From assembly GCF_025567365.1 (NCBI RefSeq), contig NZ_JAOQJG010000002.1, forward strand, positions 62,001-126,000: 64,000 bases of DNA, in the 5' to 3' direction. The number at the start of each line of letters is the position of its first letter. Positions within the stretch are counted from its first letter, which is position 1. Below, in pieces: positions 42,748-52,706 of the stretch. Under the pieces are notes generated by a model, which saw nothing but the letters and a program-made list of their open reading frames with translations, ran no database searches and had not been told where the DNA came from. Position numbers and translations under genes: made by a program. The stretch comes from Anaerostipes amylophilus. GTDB taxonomy: Bacteria > Bacillota > Clostridia > Lachnospirales > Lachnospiraceae.

Positions 42748-44860
42748 TACGATACTGGTCACATTTGTGATCATTGTTATGACCTTGTCAGGAATGTATG
42801 GGATCAGTACGATTCATAACATGGCACTGACGGGAAATAGCAGTTTTACAGTGGATGAGCTGGATCAGATTGATTATATCAAAAAGACACAGACATCATT
42901 ATTTGACAAATGGGCAGAGCAACAAGGTGCAAAAACTTATTCCGGCCAGCAAAACCATGTGTCAGAGGATCTGCTTACAAAGATTAAAAATGAATCCAGA
43001 GTAAAAGTAACAATGAAAGTCAAACCATATGACAAAAAGATGACAACAACAACATCGTATTATGGGGCGAAAAATGCAGATTATACAGGGGGAAGGATTG
43101 AACATTTTCATATAGAACGATCCGAAACAGAATTAAATAAAGATGGAAGTTTTAAAGGATGGGACCCAACCGATGATTTTAATGCAAATCCAGAAGAATA
43201 TTATGCGTTTGCTGGAGACAGCTACACGATGGAATTTGTATTTCCATCCAATCTTCTGATCAATAATAAAAAGAAGCAGCGTCTGGAAACAGCAGAAATT
43301 GAGATTTCGTTGACAAAGAAAGCTTTAACAGAGATTGATCAGTTTCAGAAGAAGGCAACAAAACAGCTTGCTACAGGACTGAAAGCCATCGTTATTGTAT
43401 CAGTGGTTGAAGTAATCGGAACAATCTTATTGTGTATTTTATTCGCACTGCAGAAGAAACGAACCAAATTTTTTAATGCACTGGATAAAATCTGGTGGGA
43501 AATTATACTGGCAGCAGGATTGATCCTGATCGGACTTGCAATTGCATTGTGCATTGGAGACTGGCAATATACGATCGAATACGCACAGGGTACAATGATG
43601 AGTTTGAGTTCATCGATATTAGAGATGATCATGATGCTAAGTTATCTGTCCGTACCATTTTTTATCATGGCGTTCGCAGTATGCGTACAGACCACGGTAT
43701 GGAGAATAAAAGAAAGAAATCTTTTGGATTCCACGTTTTGCTTAGGGTATTTTAGAAAATGGTATCGTCATGAAAAGCAAAGACGAGAATTGGAAGAAGA
43801 AGCAATGTCTTTTGCACAAAAACATGCAAGAGACAGGATCAGGCAATACCGCGTTTTGAGATATATCATGATTGGAGGCGTTGCGGTCTGCGTTATCATA
43901 TTGTTCACAGGAGCTCAATTGAGCGACTTCCTGGTTGCTTTAATAGCAATTACATGTATTTCATTATTCAAATTCTTTAAGAAATATTCAAACAAATATG
44001 CAGAAGAGCAAAGAGATTTAGGAAAATTAGTCGATCAGATCGAACGTATCTCAAATGGAGAATTGACAGCAATAACAGATATAAGTGAGGACTCAGATTA
44101 CTACGAATACAGCCAGAAACTGACCCATATCGGACAGGGAATGGAAAAAGCATTAGAAACGCAGATGAAAGGCGAGAGGATGAAGATCGACCTGATCACC
44201 AATGTTTCTCATGATTTAAAGACTCCTTTGACATCGATCATTGGCTACGTTGATCTCTTAAGCAGGGACGATACATTATCTGATGAAGCAAAAGATTATG
44301 TGACGATCCTTGTGAAGAAGACAGAACGTTTAAAAGACATCATCTCAGATTTGTTTGAACTTGCAAAATCAACGAGTGGAGATATCAAGGTTGATATGGA
44401 AGAAATGGATATGAAACGTCTGGTGGAACAAACATTGGGGGATATGGCTGATCAGATAGAGGAATCAGGATTTGGAATCAGATATCAGTGCAATACAGAA
44501 CATACAAAATTCATGGGTGATGGAAACCGTATGTACAGAGTTGTGCAGAATGTCATTGAAAATGCATTGAAATATTCACTCAAAGGCACAAGAATCTTCA
44601 TTTATATCACTGAAGAAGCAGGAAATATCGTTTTGAAAGTTACGAATACAGCATCGTATGAAATGAATTTTACCGAAGAAGAGATCATGGAACGCTTTGC
44701 GAGAGCAGAAAAATCAAGAACAAGTGAAGGCAACGGATTTGGACTGTCCATTGCAGATAGTTTTACAAAGAACTGCGGAGGTAAATTTGAGATCAAAATT
44801 GAAGGCGATCAGTTTACTGTAACCATACAATTTAAACAATATTTTAAAGAAAATAATTAG
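42719..44860 (+). CDS. Multi-pass sensor histidine kinase
   Basis: A 713-residue kinase partner of the response regulator. The first membrane segment (about 10-30) is followed by a 190-residue extracellular region, then about five more segments between 220 and 425, more than the usual two. The HisKA motif NVSHDLKTPLTSIIGY has its His near 497. The ATPase motifs are NVIENALKYS and the glycine-rich EGNGFGLSIAD. The likely start is TTG 42719, nine bases after AAAGGTGG, because the next in-frame ATG (42779) would cut into the first membrane segment. The input signal is unknown. Confidence 0.9.
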   Translation: MDTRSKKWTNTILVTFVIIVMTLSGMYGISTIHNMALTGNSSFTVDELDQIDYIKKTQTSLFDKWAEQQGAKTYSGQQNHVSEDLLTKIKNESRVKVTMKVKPYDKKMTTTTSYYGAKNADYTGGRIEHFHIERSETELNKDGSFKGWDPTDDFNANPEEYYAFAGDSYTMEFVFPSNLLINNKKKQRLETAEIEISLTKKALTEIDQFQKKATKQLATGLKAIVIVSVVEVIGTILLCILFALQKKRTKFFNALDKIWWEIILAAGLILIGLAIALCIGDWQYTIEYAQGTMMSLSSSILEMIMMLSYLSVPFFIMAFAVCVQTTVWRIKERNLLDSTFCLGYFRKWYRHEKQRRELEEEAMSFAQKHARDRIRQYRVLRYIMIGGVAVCVIILFTGAQLSDFLVALIAITCISLFKFFKKYSNKYAEEQRDLGKLVDQIERISNGELTAITDISEDSDYYEYSQKLTHIGQGMEKALETQMKGERMKIDLITNVSHDLKTPLTSIIGYVDLLSRDDTLSDEAKDYVTILVKKTERLKDIISDLFELAKSTSGDIKVDMEEMDMKRLVEQTLGDMADQIEESGFGIRYQCNTEHTKFMGDGNRMYRVVQNVIENALKYSLKGTRIFIYITEEAGNIVLKVTNTASYEMNFTEEEIMERFARAEKSRTSEGNGFGLSIADSFTKNCGGKFEIKIEGDQFTVTIQFKQYFKENN

Positions 44861-44917
44861 TTTTCGTATCTTTTCTGCTAAAAAAGCAACGTTCTGAAAA
44901 AAAACCACGCGAAAGGG

Positions 44918-45114
44918 TAGAAAAAATAAATATAAAAGTATATACTAGATATTGTGTCAACAATATGCAAACAGACCATTTTCTTGAATGGTTTTATAAT
45001 CCTTTCCTCGTGAAGTTTTTATGATACATGGTAACTTTTGGATCGGTTGCGTATTTGGAGACATCTGCTTTTAAAGACCTTTCAGTTCATTCAGGAGTTG
45101 GAGGGTCTTTTTTT
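44918..45114 (+). ncRNA. Candidate small RNA with terminator
   Basis: A gene-free stretch with TATACT at 44941-44946 (weak TAGAAA -35 at 44918), then hairpins ATATTGT/ACAATAT (44949-44966) and ACCATT/AATGGT (44975-44992). It ends in a terminator, AAAGACC (45073-45079) with GGTCTTT (45104-45110) and a T-run. A transcript of about 160 bases would result. I do not recognise a known family such as 6S RNA with certainty. It could instead be just the trailer of the kinase operon. Confidence 0.4.
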
Positions 45115-45118
45115 GTTT

Positions 45119-45178
45119 CATAGGAAATTTCGATGAAATCCCTATGAAATAAAAAAGCCCTCCGGGCAGGATTCTTTT
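45119..45178. terminator. Hairpins upstream of the GH3 gene
   Basis: CATAGG/CCTATG with inner ATTTC/GAAAT (45119-45146) and a GC-rich GCCCTCCGGGC hairpin (45157-45167) flanked by A-tract and T-tract. The second can terminate on the plus strand before the next promoter. Confidence 0.5.
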
Positions 45179-45189
45179 TTACAGTAAAA

Positions 45190-45218
45190 TTGCAAGATGA
45201 AAAAGCATCTGATATAAT
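45190..45218 (+). promoter_or_regulatory. Promoter of the GH3 lipoprotein gene
   Basis: TTGCAA (45190-45195), 17 bases and a perfect TATAAT (45213-45218). The start codon follows 37 bases after the -10. Confidence 0.75.
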
Positions 45219-45254
45219 ATTAAGAAAAATACATGTACGAGAAAGGGCATGAAG

Positions 45255-46457
45255 ATGATGAAGAAACGGTGGATAAGTCTCCTGCTGATCCTTGTGCTTG
45301 TTATGGCAGCAGGATGCGGAAAGAAGAATACAACGAAGAAAGTAAAGACCGAGGATCTTGACGAGGCAACACTGCAGGGAATGGCAAAGGATATTACGAA
45401 AGATATGTCATTGAAGAACAAGATCGGACAGCTGTTTATGGTATCTATATACCAGCTAGATGAAGCAGAAAGTAAAAATCAGACAAAAATAACAGATGCT
45501 ATGAAAAAGACATTAAAGAAATATCCTGCGGGTGGCATTGTGATGTTTGCAAAGAACATTGAGACTCGTGAGCAGACAAAGAAAATGATAAAGAAGTTAC
45601 AGAATGCTTCTTATGTACCACTATTTATGGCAGTGGATGAAGAGTGTGGAACAGTTTCAAGAGTTGCATCTAATCCAAAGATTGGAATGACAGCATATCC
45701 ATCGGCACAGGAAGTAGGCAAAACATATGATGATAAGCAGATTGCCAAGATGGGGCAGACACAAGGTAAAGAATTAAAAGAATTAGGATTCAATATGAAT
45801 CTGGCACCAGTTGCAGACGTACTTACGAATAAGAATAATACAGAGATTGGCGACAGAAGTTTTGGAACAGACTCAAAGAAAGTATCATCAATTGTAGCAA
45901 GCTTAGTTAAAAACATGCAAAAGCAGCAGATTTCCGCAACGATAAAACATTTTCCAGGAAGCGGTGGATGCGGAGGAGATACTCACCGTGGAAGTACAGA
46001 GACATACCAGACGATCGAGACATTAAGAAATGCAGATTTTAAACCATTTAAGGCAGGAATCAAGGCAGATGTGGATGCGGTGATGGTATCACATTTAATG
46101 CTAAGCAATGTGACAGACGAGAAAGAACCTTCCAGTTTAAGCAGTAGGGTTGTCAGTGATATTTTAAGGGACGAACTTGAATACAAAGGAATCATTATGA
46201 CCGATGCGATGAACATGAAAGCGATCACAGACAACTACAGCTCAGGAGAAGCAGCAGTCAAAGCTATTCAGGCAGGAGTCGACTTAATTGTGATGCCTGA
46301 TAATTATAAGGAAGCATATCAGGCAATTGAGAAAGCAATAAAAAATGGACAGATCAAGGAATCAAGGATTGATAAATCTGTAAGAAGGATCCTTTATGCC
46401 AAGATCAAGAGAGGAGAAATACCACCAGATACTACCTTATTAAAGGATAATGAGTAG
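45255..46457 (+). CDS. GH3 beta-N-acetylhexosaminidase lipoprotein (NagZ-like)
   Basis: A 400-residue extracellular lipoprotein. The lipobox MAAGC gives C21 as the lipidated residue. The catalytic GH3 domain has the NagZ motif KHFPGSGGCGGDTH near residues 230-243 with the Asp-His acid/base pair, and the nucleophile Asp in IIMTDAMNMKAI near 316. Such enzymes remove GlcNAc from muropeptides in cell-wall recycling. I chose ATG 45255, seven bases after AGGG; ATG 45249 is too close to it and 45258 is also possible. It stands alone with its own promoter. Confidence 0.9.
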   Translation: MMKKRWISLLLILVLVMAAGCGKKNTTKKVKTEDLDEATLQGMAKDITKDMSLKNKIGQLFMVSIYQLDEAESKNQTKITDAMKKTLKKYPAGGIVMFAKNIETREQTKKMIKKLQNASYVPLFMAVDEECGTVSRVASNPKIGMTAYPSAQEVGKTYDDKQIAKMGQTQGKELKELGFNMNLAPVADVLTNKNNTEIGDRSFGTDSKKVSSIVASLVKNMQKQQISATIKHFPGSGGCGGDTHRGSTETYQTIETLRNADFKPFKAGIKADVDAVMVSHLMLSNVTDEKEPSSLSSRVVSDILRDELEYKGIIMTDAMNMKAITDNYSSGEAAVKAIQAGVDLIVMPDNYKEAYQAIEKAIKNGQIKESRIDKSVRRILYAKIKRGEIPPDTTLLKDNE

Positions 46458-46509
46458 AGTAAGACTCTTGCAGATTTAAAATGAATATGTTACTATCAAA
46501 AATGTGTAT

Positions 46510-46538
46510 TTTACAAAGGAAACTAAAGATTGTATAAC
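46510..46538 (+). promoter_or_regulatory. Promoter of purF-purB
   Basis: TTTACA (46510-46515), 17 bases, TATAAC (46533-46538). The leader is only about 15 bases and I see no purine riboswitch. Confidence 0.65.
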
Positions 46539-46558
46539 AGAAAGGTCAAAAGATCACG

Positions 46559-47986
46559 ATGAGCAGAGAGAACTTTGATAAGTTGGGAGAAGAATGTGGA
46601 GTTTTCGGTATCTATGATTTCGATGGCAACGATGTAGCGTCAACAATCTATTATGGATTGTTTGCCCTGCAGCATCGAGGTCAGGAAAGCTGTGGAATCG
46701 CAGTTTCTGATACGAATGGTCCAAAACGTAATGTCACATCTCAAAAAGGTATGGGATTATGTAATGAAGTGTTTACACCAGATTCCCTTCAGGCATTAAA
46801 GGGAGATATCGGTGTAGGACATGTAAGGTATTCAACAGCAGGAGAGAGCGTTCCAGAGAATGCCCAGCCACTGGTATTAAATTATGTAAAAGGGACATTA
46901 GGACTTGCACATAATGGTAATCTGATCAATGCGTTAGAACTTCGTGAAGAATTAGAACAGACAGGAGCTATTTTCCAGACAACGATCGATTCAGAAGTTA
47001 TCGCATACCATATCGCAAGAGAACGTGTGAATACATCATCTATTGAGAAAGCAGTTGCGAAAGCAATGCAGAAGATCAAAGGAGCGTATTCCCTGATCGT
47101 TATGTCACCACGAAAACTGATTGGTGCCAGAGATCCTTATGGATTTAAACCACTTTGTATCGGTAAGAGAGATAATGCATTTGTTTTAGCATCTGAAAGC
47201 TGTGCATTAGATACGATCGGAGCAGAATTTATCCGCGATGTCAATCCAGGAGAGATCGTAACGATCACAAAAGACGGAATTCAGTCTGATTGTAGTATGT
47301 GCCTTCCACAGGAGAAGACAGCAAGATGTATCTTTGAATACATATATTTTGCAAGACCTGACAGTGAAATTGATGGTATAGGAGTTTACCACTCAAGAAT
47401 TCAGGCAGGAAAATACCTTGCACAGGATTCACCAGTCGAAGCAGACTTAGTTGTAGGAGTACCAGAATCAGGAAACGCAGCAGCACTCGGTTATTCTTTA
47501 GAATCAGGAATTCCATATGGAACAGCATTTGTAAAGAATGGTTATGTTGGAAGAACCTTCATTAAGCCAGGACAAAGCAGCCGTGAATCAAGCGTACAGA
47601 TTAAGTTAAATGTATTAAAAGAAGCAGTCAAGGGAAAGAGAGTCATCATGATCGATGATTCCATTGTTCGTGGAACAACAAGTGATCGTATCGTATCTAT
47701 GCTTCGTGAAGCGGGAGCAACAGAAGTGCATGTAAGAATCAGTTCACCACCATTCTTATGGCCATGTTACTTTGGAACAGATATTCCAGAGAGAGAACAG
47801 CTGATCGCATACAACCGTTCCATTAACCAAATCTGCGAAGTAATAGGAGCAGATAGTTTAGGATACTTAAGAGAAGAAAGACTTTCAGAGATGGTTCAGG
47901 GATTACCGATCTGCAAAGGATGTTTTACAGGAAAGTATCCAATGGAACCACCAACAAGAGATATTCGTGGAAATTTTGAAAGATAA
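46559..47986 (+). CDS. purF: Amidophosphoribosyltransferase
   Basis: A 475-residue enzyme that commits PRPP to purine synthesis using glutamine. A 12-residue propeptide precedes the catalytic Cys (C13, ECGVFGIYDF). The glutaminase domain is followed by the PRPP loop VIMIDDSIVRGTTSDR near 361-376. Cysteines in the C-terminal CKGCFTGKYP suit the Fe-S form found in Bacillus. The ribosome site is weak (AAAGG about 13 bases before the ATG). It is immediately followed by purB. Confidence 0.95.
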   Translation: MSRENFDKLGEECGVFGIYDFDGNDVASTIYYGLFALQHRGQESCGIAVSDTNGPKRNVTSQKGMGLCNEVFTPDSLQALKGDIGVGHVRYSTAGESVPENAQPLVLNYVKGTLGLAHNGNLINALELREELEQTGAIFQTTIDSEVIAYHIARERVNTSSIEKAVAKAMQKIKGAYSLIVMSPRKLIGARDPYGFKPLCIGKRDNAFVLASESCALDTIGAEFIRDVNPGEIVTITKDGIQSDCSMCLPQEKTARCIFEYIYFARPDSEIDGIGVYHSRIQAGKYLAQDSPVEADLVVGVPESGNAAALGYSLESGIPYGTAFVKNGYVGRTFIKPGQSSRESSVQIKLNVLKEAVKGKRVIMIDDSIVRGTTSDRIVSMLREAGATEVHVRISSPPFLWPCYFGTDIPEREQLIAYNRSINQICEVIGADSLGYLREERLSEMVQGLPICKGCFTGKYPMEPPTRDIRGNFER

Positions 47987-48002
47987 AGATAAGGAGATTT
48001 TT

Positions 48003-49433
48003 ATGAACGACCGTTACCAGAGCCCATTATCAGAACGTTATGCAAGCAAAGAGATGCAGTACATCTTTTCTCCAGATAAGAAGTTTAAGACATGGAGAAA
48101 ATTATGGATCGCACTTGCTGAGACTGAGAAAGAATTAGGACTAGATATTACACAGGAACAGATTGATGAGTTAAAAGCACATGCAGAAGATATCAACTAC
48201 GATGTAGCTAAAGAACGTGAAAAATTAGTCCGCCATGACGTAATGTCCCACGTATATGCATACGGAGTACAATGTCCAAAAGCAAAAGGAATCATCCATT
48301 TAGGAGCAACTTCCTGCTATGTTGGAGATAACACAGATATCATCATCATGACAGAAGCATTAAAACTTGTCAGAGTAAAATTATTAAATGTAATCAACGA
48401 ATTATCCAAATTCGCAATGAAATATAAAGATCTTCCAACACTTGGATTTACACATTTCCAGCCAGCACAGCCTACAACAGTAGGTAAGAGAGCAACACTG
48501 TGGCTGATGGATCTTGTATATGATTTAGAAGATCTTGACCATGTAATTGCGAATATGAGACTGTTAGGTTCTAAAGGAACAACAGGAACACAGGCAAGTT
48601 TCTTAGAATTATTTGAAGGAGATCATGAAACGATCAAGAAGATCGATGGAATGATCGCTAAGAAGATGGGATTTGACAAATGCCAGCCAGTATCAGGACA
48701 AACATATTCAAGAAAAGTTGATTCCCGTGTGCTTAATGTATTAAGTCAGATCGCTCAGTCTGCTCATAAATTCTCAAATGATATCCGTCTGCTTCAGCAT
48801 TTAAAAGAAGTAGAAGAACCATTTGAGAAGAACCAGATCGGATCATCTGCAATGGCATATAAGAGAAATCCAATGAGAAGTGAAAGAATCGCTTCTTTAG
48901 CAAACTATGTGATTTCTGATGCAATGAATCCAGCATTAGTTGCATCTACACAGTGGTTTGAAAGAACTTTAGATGACTCTGCCAACAAACGTTTATCCGT
49001 ACCTGAAGGATTTTTAGCAATCGATGGAATCTTAGATCTTTACTTAAACGTTGTAGATGGATTAGTTGTATATCCAAAAGTTATCGAAAGCCGTTTAAGA
49101 AGCGAACTTCCATTCATGGCAACAGAGAATATCATGATGGATGCTGTAAAAGCTGGTGGAGACCGTCAGGAACTTCACGAGAAGATCCGTGTACATTCTA
49201 TGGCAGCAGGAAAAGTTGTCAAAGAAGAAGGAAAACCAAATGATCTGTTAGAAAGAATCGCAGCAGATCCAGCATTTGGAATGAATATGGAACAGTTACA
49301 GTCAATCATGAAACCAGAGAACTTCGTAGGACGTGCACCACAGCAGACAGAAGAGTTTGTGAATGAAGTGATCAATCCAATTCTGGAAGAGAATAAAGAA
49401 GTACTCGGATTAACAGCTGAGATCAACGTATAA
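48003..49433 (+). CDS. purB: Adenylosuccinate lyase
   Basis: A 476-residue lyase used twice in purine synthesis. The fumarase-superfamily signature SSAMAYKRNPMRSER is near 280-294, with GATSCYVGDN and TLGFTHFQPAQPTTVGKR earlier. I chose ATG 48003, eight bases after AAGGAG, rather than the longer frame from 47967 inside purF. The gene is complete and ends at a strong terminator. purF and purB together without other pur genes suggests the remaining steps are encoded elsewhere. Confidence 0.96.
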   Translation: MNDRYQSPLSERYASKEMQYIFSPDKKFKTWRKLWIALAETEKELGLDITQEQIDELKAHAEDINYDVAKEREKLVRHDVMSHVYAYGVQCPKAKGIIHLGATSCYVGDNTDIIIMTEALKLVRVKLLNVINELSKFAMKYKDLPTLGFTHFQPAQPTTVGKRATLWLMDLVYDLEDLDHVIANMRLLGSKGTTGTQASFLELFEGDHETIKKIDGMIAKKMGFDKCQPVSGQTYSRKVDSRVLNVLSQIAQSAHKFSNDIRLLQHLKEVEEPFEKNQIGSSAMAYKRNPMRSERIASLANYVISDAMNPALVASTQWFERTLDDSANKRLSVPEGFLAIDGILDLYLNVVDGLVVYPKVIESRLRSELPFMATENIMMDAVKAGGDRQELHEKIRVHSMAAGKVVKEEGKPNDLLERIAADPAFGMNMEQLQSIMKPENFVGRAPQQTEEFVNEVINPILEENKEVLGLTAEINV

Positions 49434-49471
49434 AAAGATAGAATCTTGATAAAAAGATAAAATTTTAACAT

Positions 49472-49520
49472 AAAAAGAGATGGAAAGATCAAAACAATAT
49501 AGATTTTTCCATCTCTTTTT
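49472..49520. terminator. Rho-independent terminator
   Basis: AAAAAGAGATGGAAA (49472-49486) and TTTCCATCTCTTTTT (49506-49520) form a perfect 15-bp stem. Confidence 0.93.
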
Positions 49521-49593
49521 GCTGTATTTTAAGAAAAAATTACCAAAAAGCAGGAAATGAGCAGGAGTAGATATAGGAAATTAAGAAAAGGAA

Positions 49594-49602
49594 TGGTATA
49601 AT
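49594..49602 (+). promoter_or_regulatory. Promoter of the surface-glycan operon
   Basis: TGgTATAAT, an extended -10 with perfect hexamer at 49597-49602, and a weak -35 (TAGGAA at 49574). It is 46 bases before the first glycan gene and the only clear promoter until at least 56.7 kb. Confidence 0.6.
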
Positions 49603-49647
49603 AGGTTTAAAACAAATATGTGAGAGCATATGTAAGGGGAAAGTATA

Positions 49648-51525
49648 ATGAAGAAATTAAAAACAATCGCTCAAAGAAAAAAATGGAATATGATACTTGG
49701 GATCTCAGATATCATAATGATGATCATAGCATCATATCTTGCATTATTAACGCGATTTGAATTCTATCCATCACAGATCGCACCGATTTTTTTGAAAAAT
49801 GCTGCAAAATACATGCCGTTGAATCTCTTTTGCAGTATTGTGATCTTTATGGCATATCGATTGTATTCAACGCAATGGAAGTATGCAGGAATCTCCGATT
49901 TTATTAATGTCGTTAAAGCAGTTGTGATCGCAGCAGCTTTCCAGTTGATCGGAATTTATATGTTACAATGGGAGATACCAAGAAGTTACTATTTCTTGTA
50001 TTTGGTATATCTGCTGTTGGGAATGTTTTTTATCCGATTACTTGTCCGATTGATTCAGGGAAGTGAACCACTCAAAGTGAATGACATTGGCAAGAAGAAA
50101 GTTCCGGTAATGTTGATCGGAGCAGGAGAAGCAGGAAGCATCATTTTAAATGAGATCAAAAAGAGTACATATGTGACTAAAACGATCCGTTGCATCATAG
50201 ATGATGATCCAGCGAAGAAAGGAACATATTTATCTGGGATACCAGTGGTTGGCAATCGTAATACGATCCTGCGCAATGCAGTTAAATTTGATGTTGAAGA
50301 GATCATTCTGGCAATTCCGACAATAGAACCCAAGGATCGCAAGGACATCCTTGAAATCTGCAAGCAGACAGGATGCCGTCTGAGTATTCTTCCGGGCTTA
50401 TATCAGCTGATCAACAGTGAAGTTACAGTATCTGCTCTAAGAGAAGTAGAGATTGAAGATCTGCTTGGAAGAGAGCCAGTGAAAGCCAATCTTCCATCAA
50501 TCATGAGCTATGTCAAAGACAGAGTCGTATTTGTCACAGGGGGAGGCGGATCGATCGGAAGTGAGATCTGCAGACAGATCGCAAGATATCAGCCGAAGAA
50601 GTTAGTGATCATTGATAATTATGAGAACAACGCCTACGAGATCCAGATGGAATTAAAGAGAACACATCCAGAACTAGATCTGAAAGTATTGATCGTATCT
50701 GTCCAGAATCATCTGCGAATACACAATATTTTCGAAGATTATAAGCCTGATATCGTATTTCATGCAGCAGCACATAAGCATGTGCCATTGATGGAAGACA
50801 GCCCGCATGATGCGATTAAGAACAATGTATTTGGCACATTTAACATAGCCCAAGAAGCAGGAATGAGCGGCGTAAAGAGAATGGTACTGATCTCCACGGA
50901 TAAGGCAGTAAGACCGACAAATATCATGGGTGCTTCCAAGAGGATCTGTGAGATGGTCATTCAATACATGAATAGCTTATACGATACAGAATACGTTGCT
51001 GTAAGATTTGGAAATGTTCTTGGAAGTAACGGAAGTGTCGTTCCGTTGTTCAAGAAGCAGATTGCCAATGGTGGTCCGGTAACAGTTACACATCCAGAGA
51101 TCATCCGATACTTTATGACGATCCCAGAAGCCGTCAGTCTGGTGTTAGAAGCAGGAGCTTATGCAGAAGGCGGGGAAATATTTATCCTTGATATGGGAGA
51201 ACCAGTCAAGATCTTAGATCTTGCGAAGAATATGATCCGTTTATCAGGACTTACACCAGGAGAAGATATAGAAATCCAGTTTACTGGCTTAAGACCAGGG
51301 GAGAAGCTGTATGAAGAACTTCTGATCGATGAGGAGAATAAAAAAGAGACAAAGAACAAACGAATTTTCATTGGAAGTCCAAGGATGATGGAGACAGAAC
51401 AATTTAGTGAACTGATCGCTGAATTAGATCATGCGGCATTTTCTGAAGATCCGAATATTCGTGAAGTTGTAAAAAGATTAGTTCCAGAGTATACATATAA
51501 ACAGACAAATCAACAGACAAAATGA
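49648..51525 (+). CDS. Membrane UDP-sugar 4,6-dehydratase, PglF/CapD type
   Basis: A 625-residue protein. Four N-terminal membrane segments (about 15-135) are followed by a CoA-binding-like domain with IGAGEAGS near 155. The SDR dehydratase domain has the NAD loop VTGGGGSIGSE near 294-304 and STDKAVRPTNIMGASKR near 420-436, where TDK replaces the usual SYK as in PglF. It most likely makes UDP-2-acetamido-4-keto-2,4,6-trideoxyglucose from UDP-GlcNAc. The next genes supply the aminotransferase, PglC-type transferase and PglD-type acyltransferase, so together they look like a di-N-acetylbacillosamine-type route. Confidence 0.9.
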   Translation: MKKLKTIAQRKKWNMILGISDIIMMIIASYLALLTRFEFYPSQIAPIFLKNAAKYMPLNLFCSIVIFMAYRLYSTQWKYAGISDFINVVKAVVIAAAFQLIGIYMLQWEIPRSYYFLYLVYLLLGMFFIRLLVRLIQGSEPLKVNDIGKKKVPVMLIGAGEAGSIILNEIKKSTYVTKTIRCIIDDDPAKKGTYLSGIPVVGNRNTILRNAVKFDVEEIILAIPTIEPKDRKDILEICKQTGCRLSILPGLYQLINSEVTVSALREVEIEDLLGREPVKANLPSIMSYVKDRVVFVTGGGGSIGSEICRQIARYQPKKLVIIDNYENNAYEIQMELKRTHPELDLKVLIVSVQNHLRIHNIFEDYKPDIVFHAAAHKHVPLMEDSPHDAIKNNVFGTFNIAQEAGMSGVKRMVLISTDKAVRPTNIMGASKRICEMVIQYMNSLYDTEYVAVRFGNVLGSNGSVVPLFKKQIANGGPVTVTHPEIIRYFMTIPEAVSLVLEAGAYAEGGEIFILDMGEPVKILDLAKNMIRLSGLTPGEDIEIQFTGLRPGEKLYEELLIDEENKKETKNKRIFIGSPRMMETEQFSELIAELDHAAFSEDPNIREVVKRLVPEYTYKQTNQQTK

Positions 51526-51542
51526 CGGGGGGATGAGACAGC

Positions 51543-52676
51543 ATGAAAGAACGTATATATATGGCATCACCAACGATGCATGGGGAAGAACAGAAGTTTG
51601 TGCAGGAAGCATTTGACACCAACTGGATCGCACCACTTGGGCCAAATGTCAATGGCTTTGAACGTGAGATGGAAGCGTATACAGGAATCGCACACTGCAG
51701 TGCACTAAGCGCAGGAACCGCAGCACTGCATCTGGCGGTGAAATTATTAGAAGTCGGGGAAGGAGATACCGTGATATGTCCTTCGCTGACTTTTGCTGCA
51801 ACAGTGAATCCAGTCGCCTACGAAAAAGGCAAGATTGTATTCGTGGATTCTGAACCAGAGACATGGAATATGTCACCACAGGCATTGAAAAGAGCATTGG
51901 AAGAACATAAAGAAGCAAAAGCAGTGATCGTTGCACACCTTTATGGAACACCAGCCAAGGTAGACGAAATCAAAGCAATCTGTGAAGAATATAAAGTTCC
52001 ACTGATCGAAGATGCTGCAGAAAGTCTGGGAGCAACATATAAAGGAGTCCAGACAGGAAGATTCGGAGTCATGGCAGGATTTTCATTTAATGGAAATAAG
52101 ATCATCACGACATCAGGCGGTGGAATGATCGCATCAGAGAATGAAGAATACATCAAGCATGCAACATTCCTGGCAACACAGGCAAAAGAACCAGTCCGAC
52201 ATTATGAACACAAGGAAATCGGATATAACTACCGAATGTCTAATATCACAGCGGGAGTTGGAAGAGGCCAGCTTCTGCATCTGGATGAACACATTGCGAA
52301 GAAAAAAGCAATCTATGAGACATACAAAGATGCTTTCAAGGATTATAAACAAGTGCATATGAATCCATATGAAACATGCAGTGAACCAAACTTCTGGTTA
52401 TCATGCATGACGATCGATGAAGACAGTAAGACAAAACCATTAGATATCATAGAAGCTTTGGAAAGAGAGAATATCGAAAGCCGTCCGATCTGGAAACCAT
52501 TACATCAACAACCAGTATTTAAAGGGTGCGAATTCTATTCTCATTACGAAGATGATAAGAAGCCAGTATCAGAAGATATCTTTGACTGCGGATTATGTCT
52601 TCCAAGTGATATTAAGAATACAAAAGAAGATATGGATCGGATCATAGGAATCATAAGATCCGTACTGGACCGATAA
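51543..52676 (+). CDS. DegT/DnrJ/EryC1 sugar aminotransferase, PglE-like
   Basis: A 377-residue PLP enzyme that aminates the 4-keto sugar made by the upstream dehydratase. The PLP pocket shows SAGTAALHLAVKLL, EDAAESLGATYKG and the Schiff-base Lys in FSFNGNKIITTSGGGMI near 186. A GGGGGGATGAG ribosome site precedes the ATG. The product would be a UDP-4-amino sugar, the substrate of the acyltransferase at 54943. Confidence 0.92.
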   Translation: MKERIYMASPTMHGEEQKFVQEAFDTNWIAPLGPNVNGFEREMEAYTGIAHCSALSAGTAALHLAVKLLEVGEGDTVICPSLTFAATVNPVAYEKGKIVFVDSEPETWNMSPQALKRALEEHKEAKAVIVAHLYGTPAKVDEIKAICEEYKVPLIEDAAESLGATYKGVQTGRFGVMAGFSFNGNKIITTSGGGMIASENEEYIKHATFLATQAKEPVRHYEHKEIGYNYRMSNITAGVGRGQLLHLDEHIAKKKAIYETYKDAFKDYKQVHMNPYETCSEPNFWLSCMTIDEDSKTKPLDIIEALERENIESRPIWKPLHQQPVFKGCEFYSHYEDDKKPVSEDIFDCGLCLPSDIKNTKEDMDRIIGIIRSVLDR

Positions 52677-52706
52677 GAACAAAATGTAAACGGAGTATAT
52701 ATAAAG

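Noticed and set aside
46458..46558. Purine riboswitch before purF
   Set aside because: The leader after the promoter is too short and no aptamer fold is visible.
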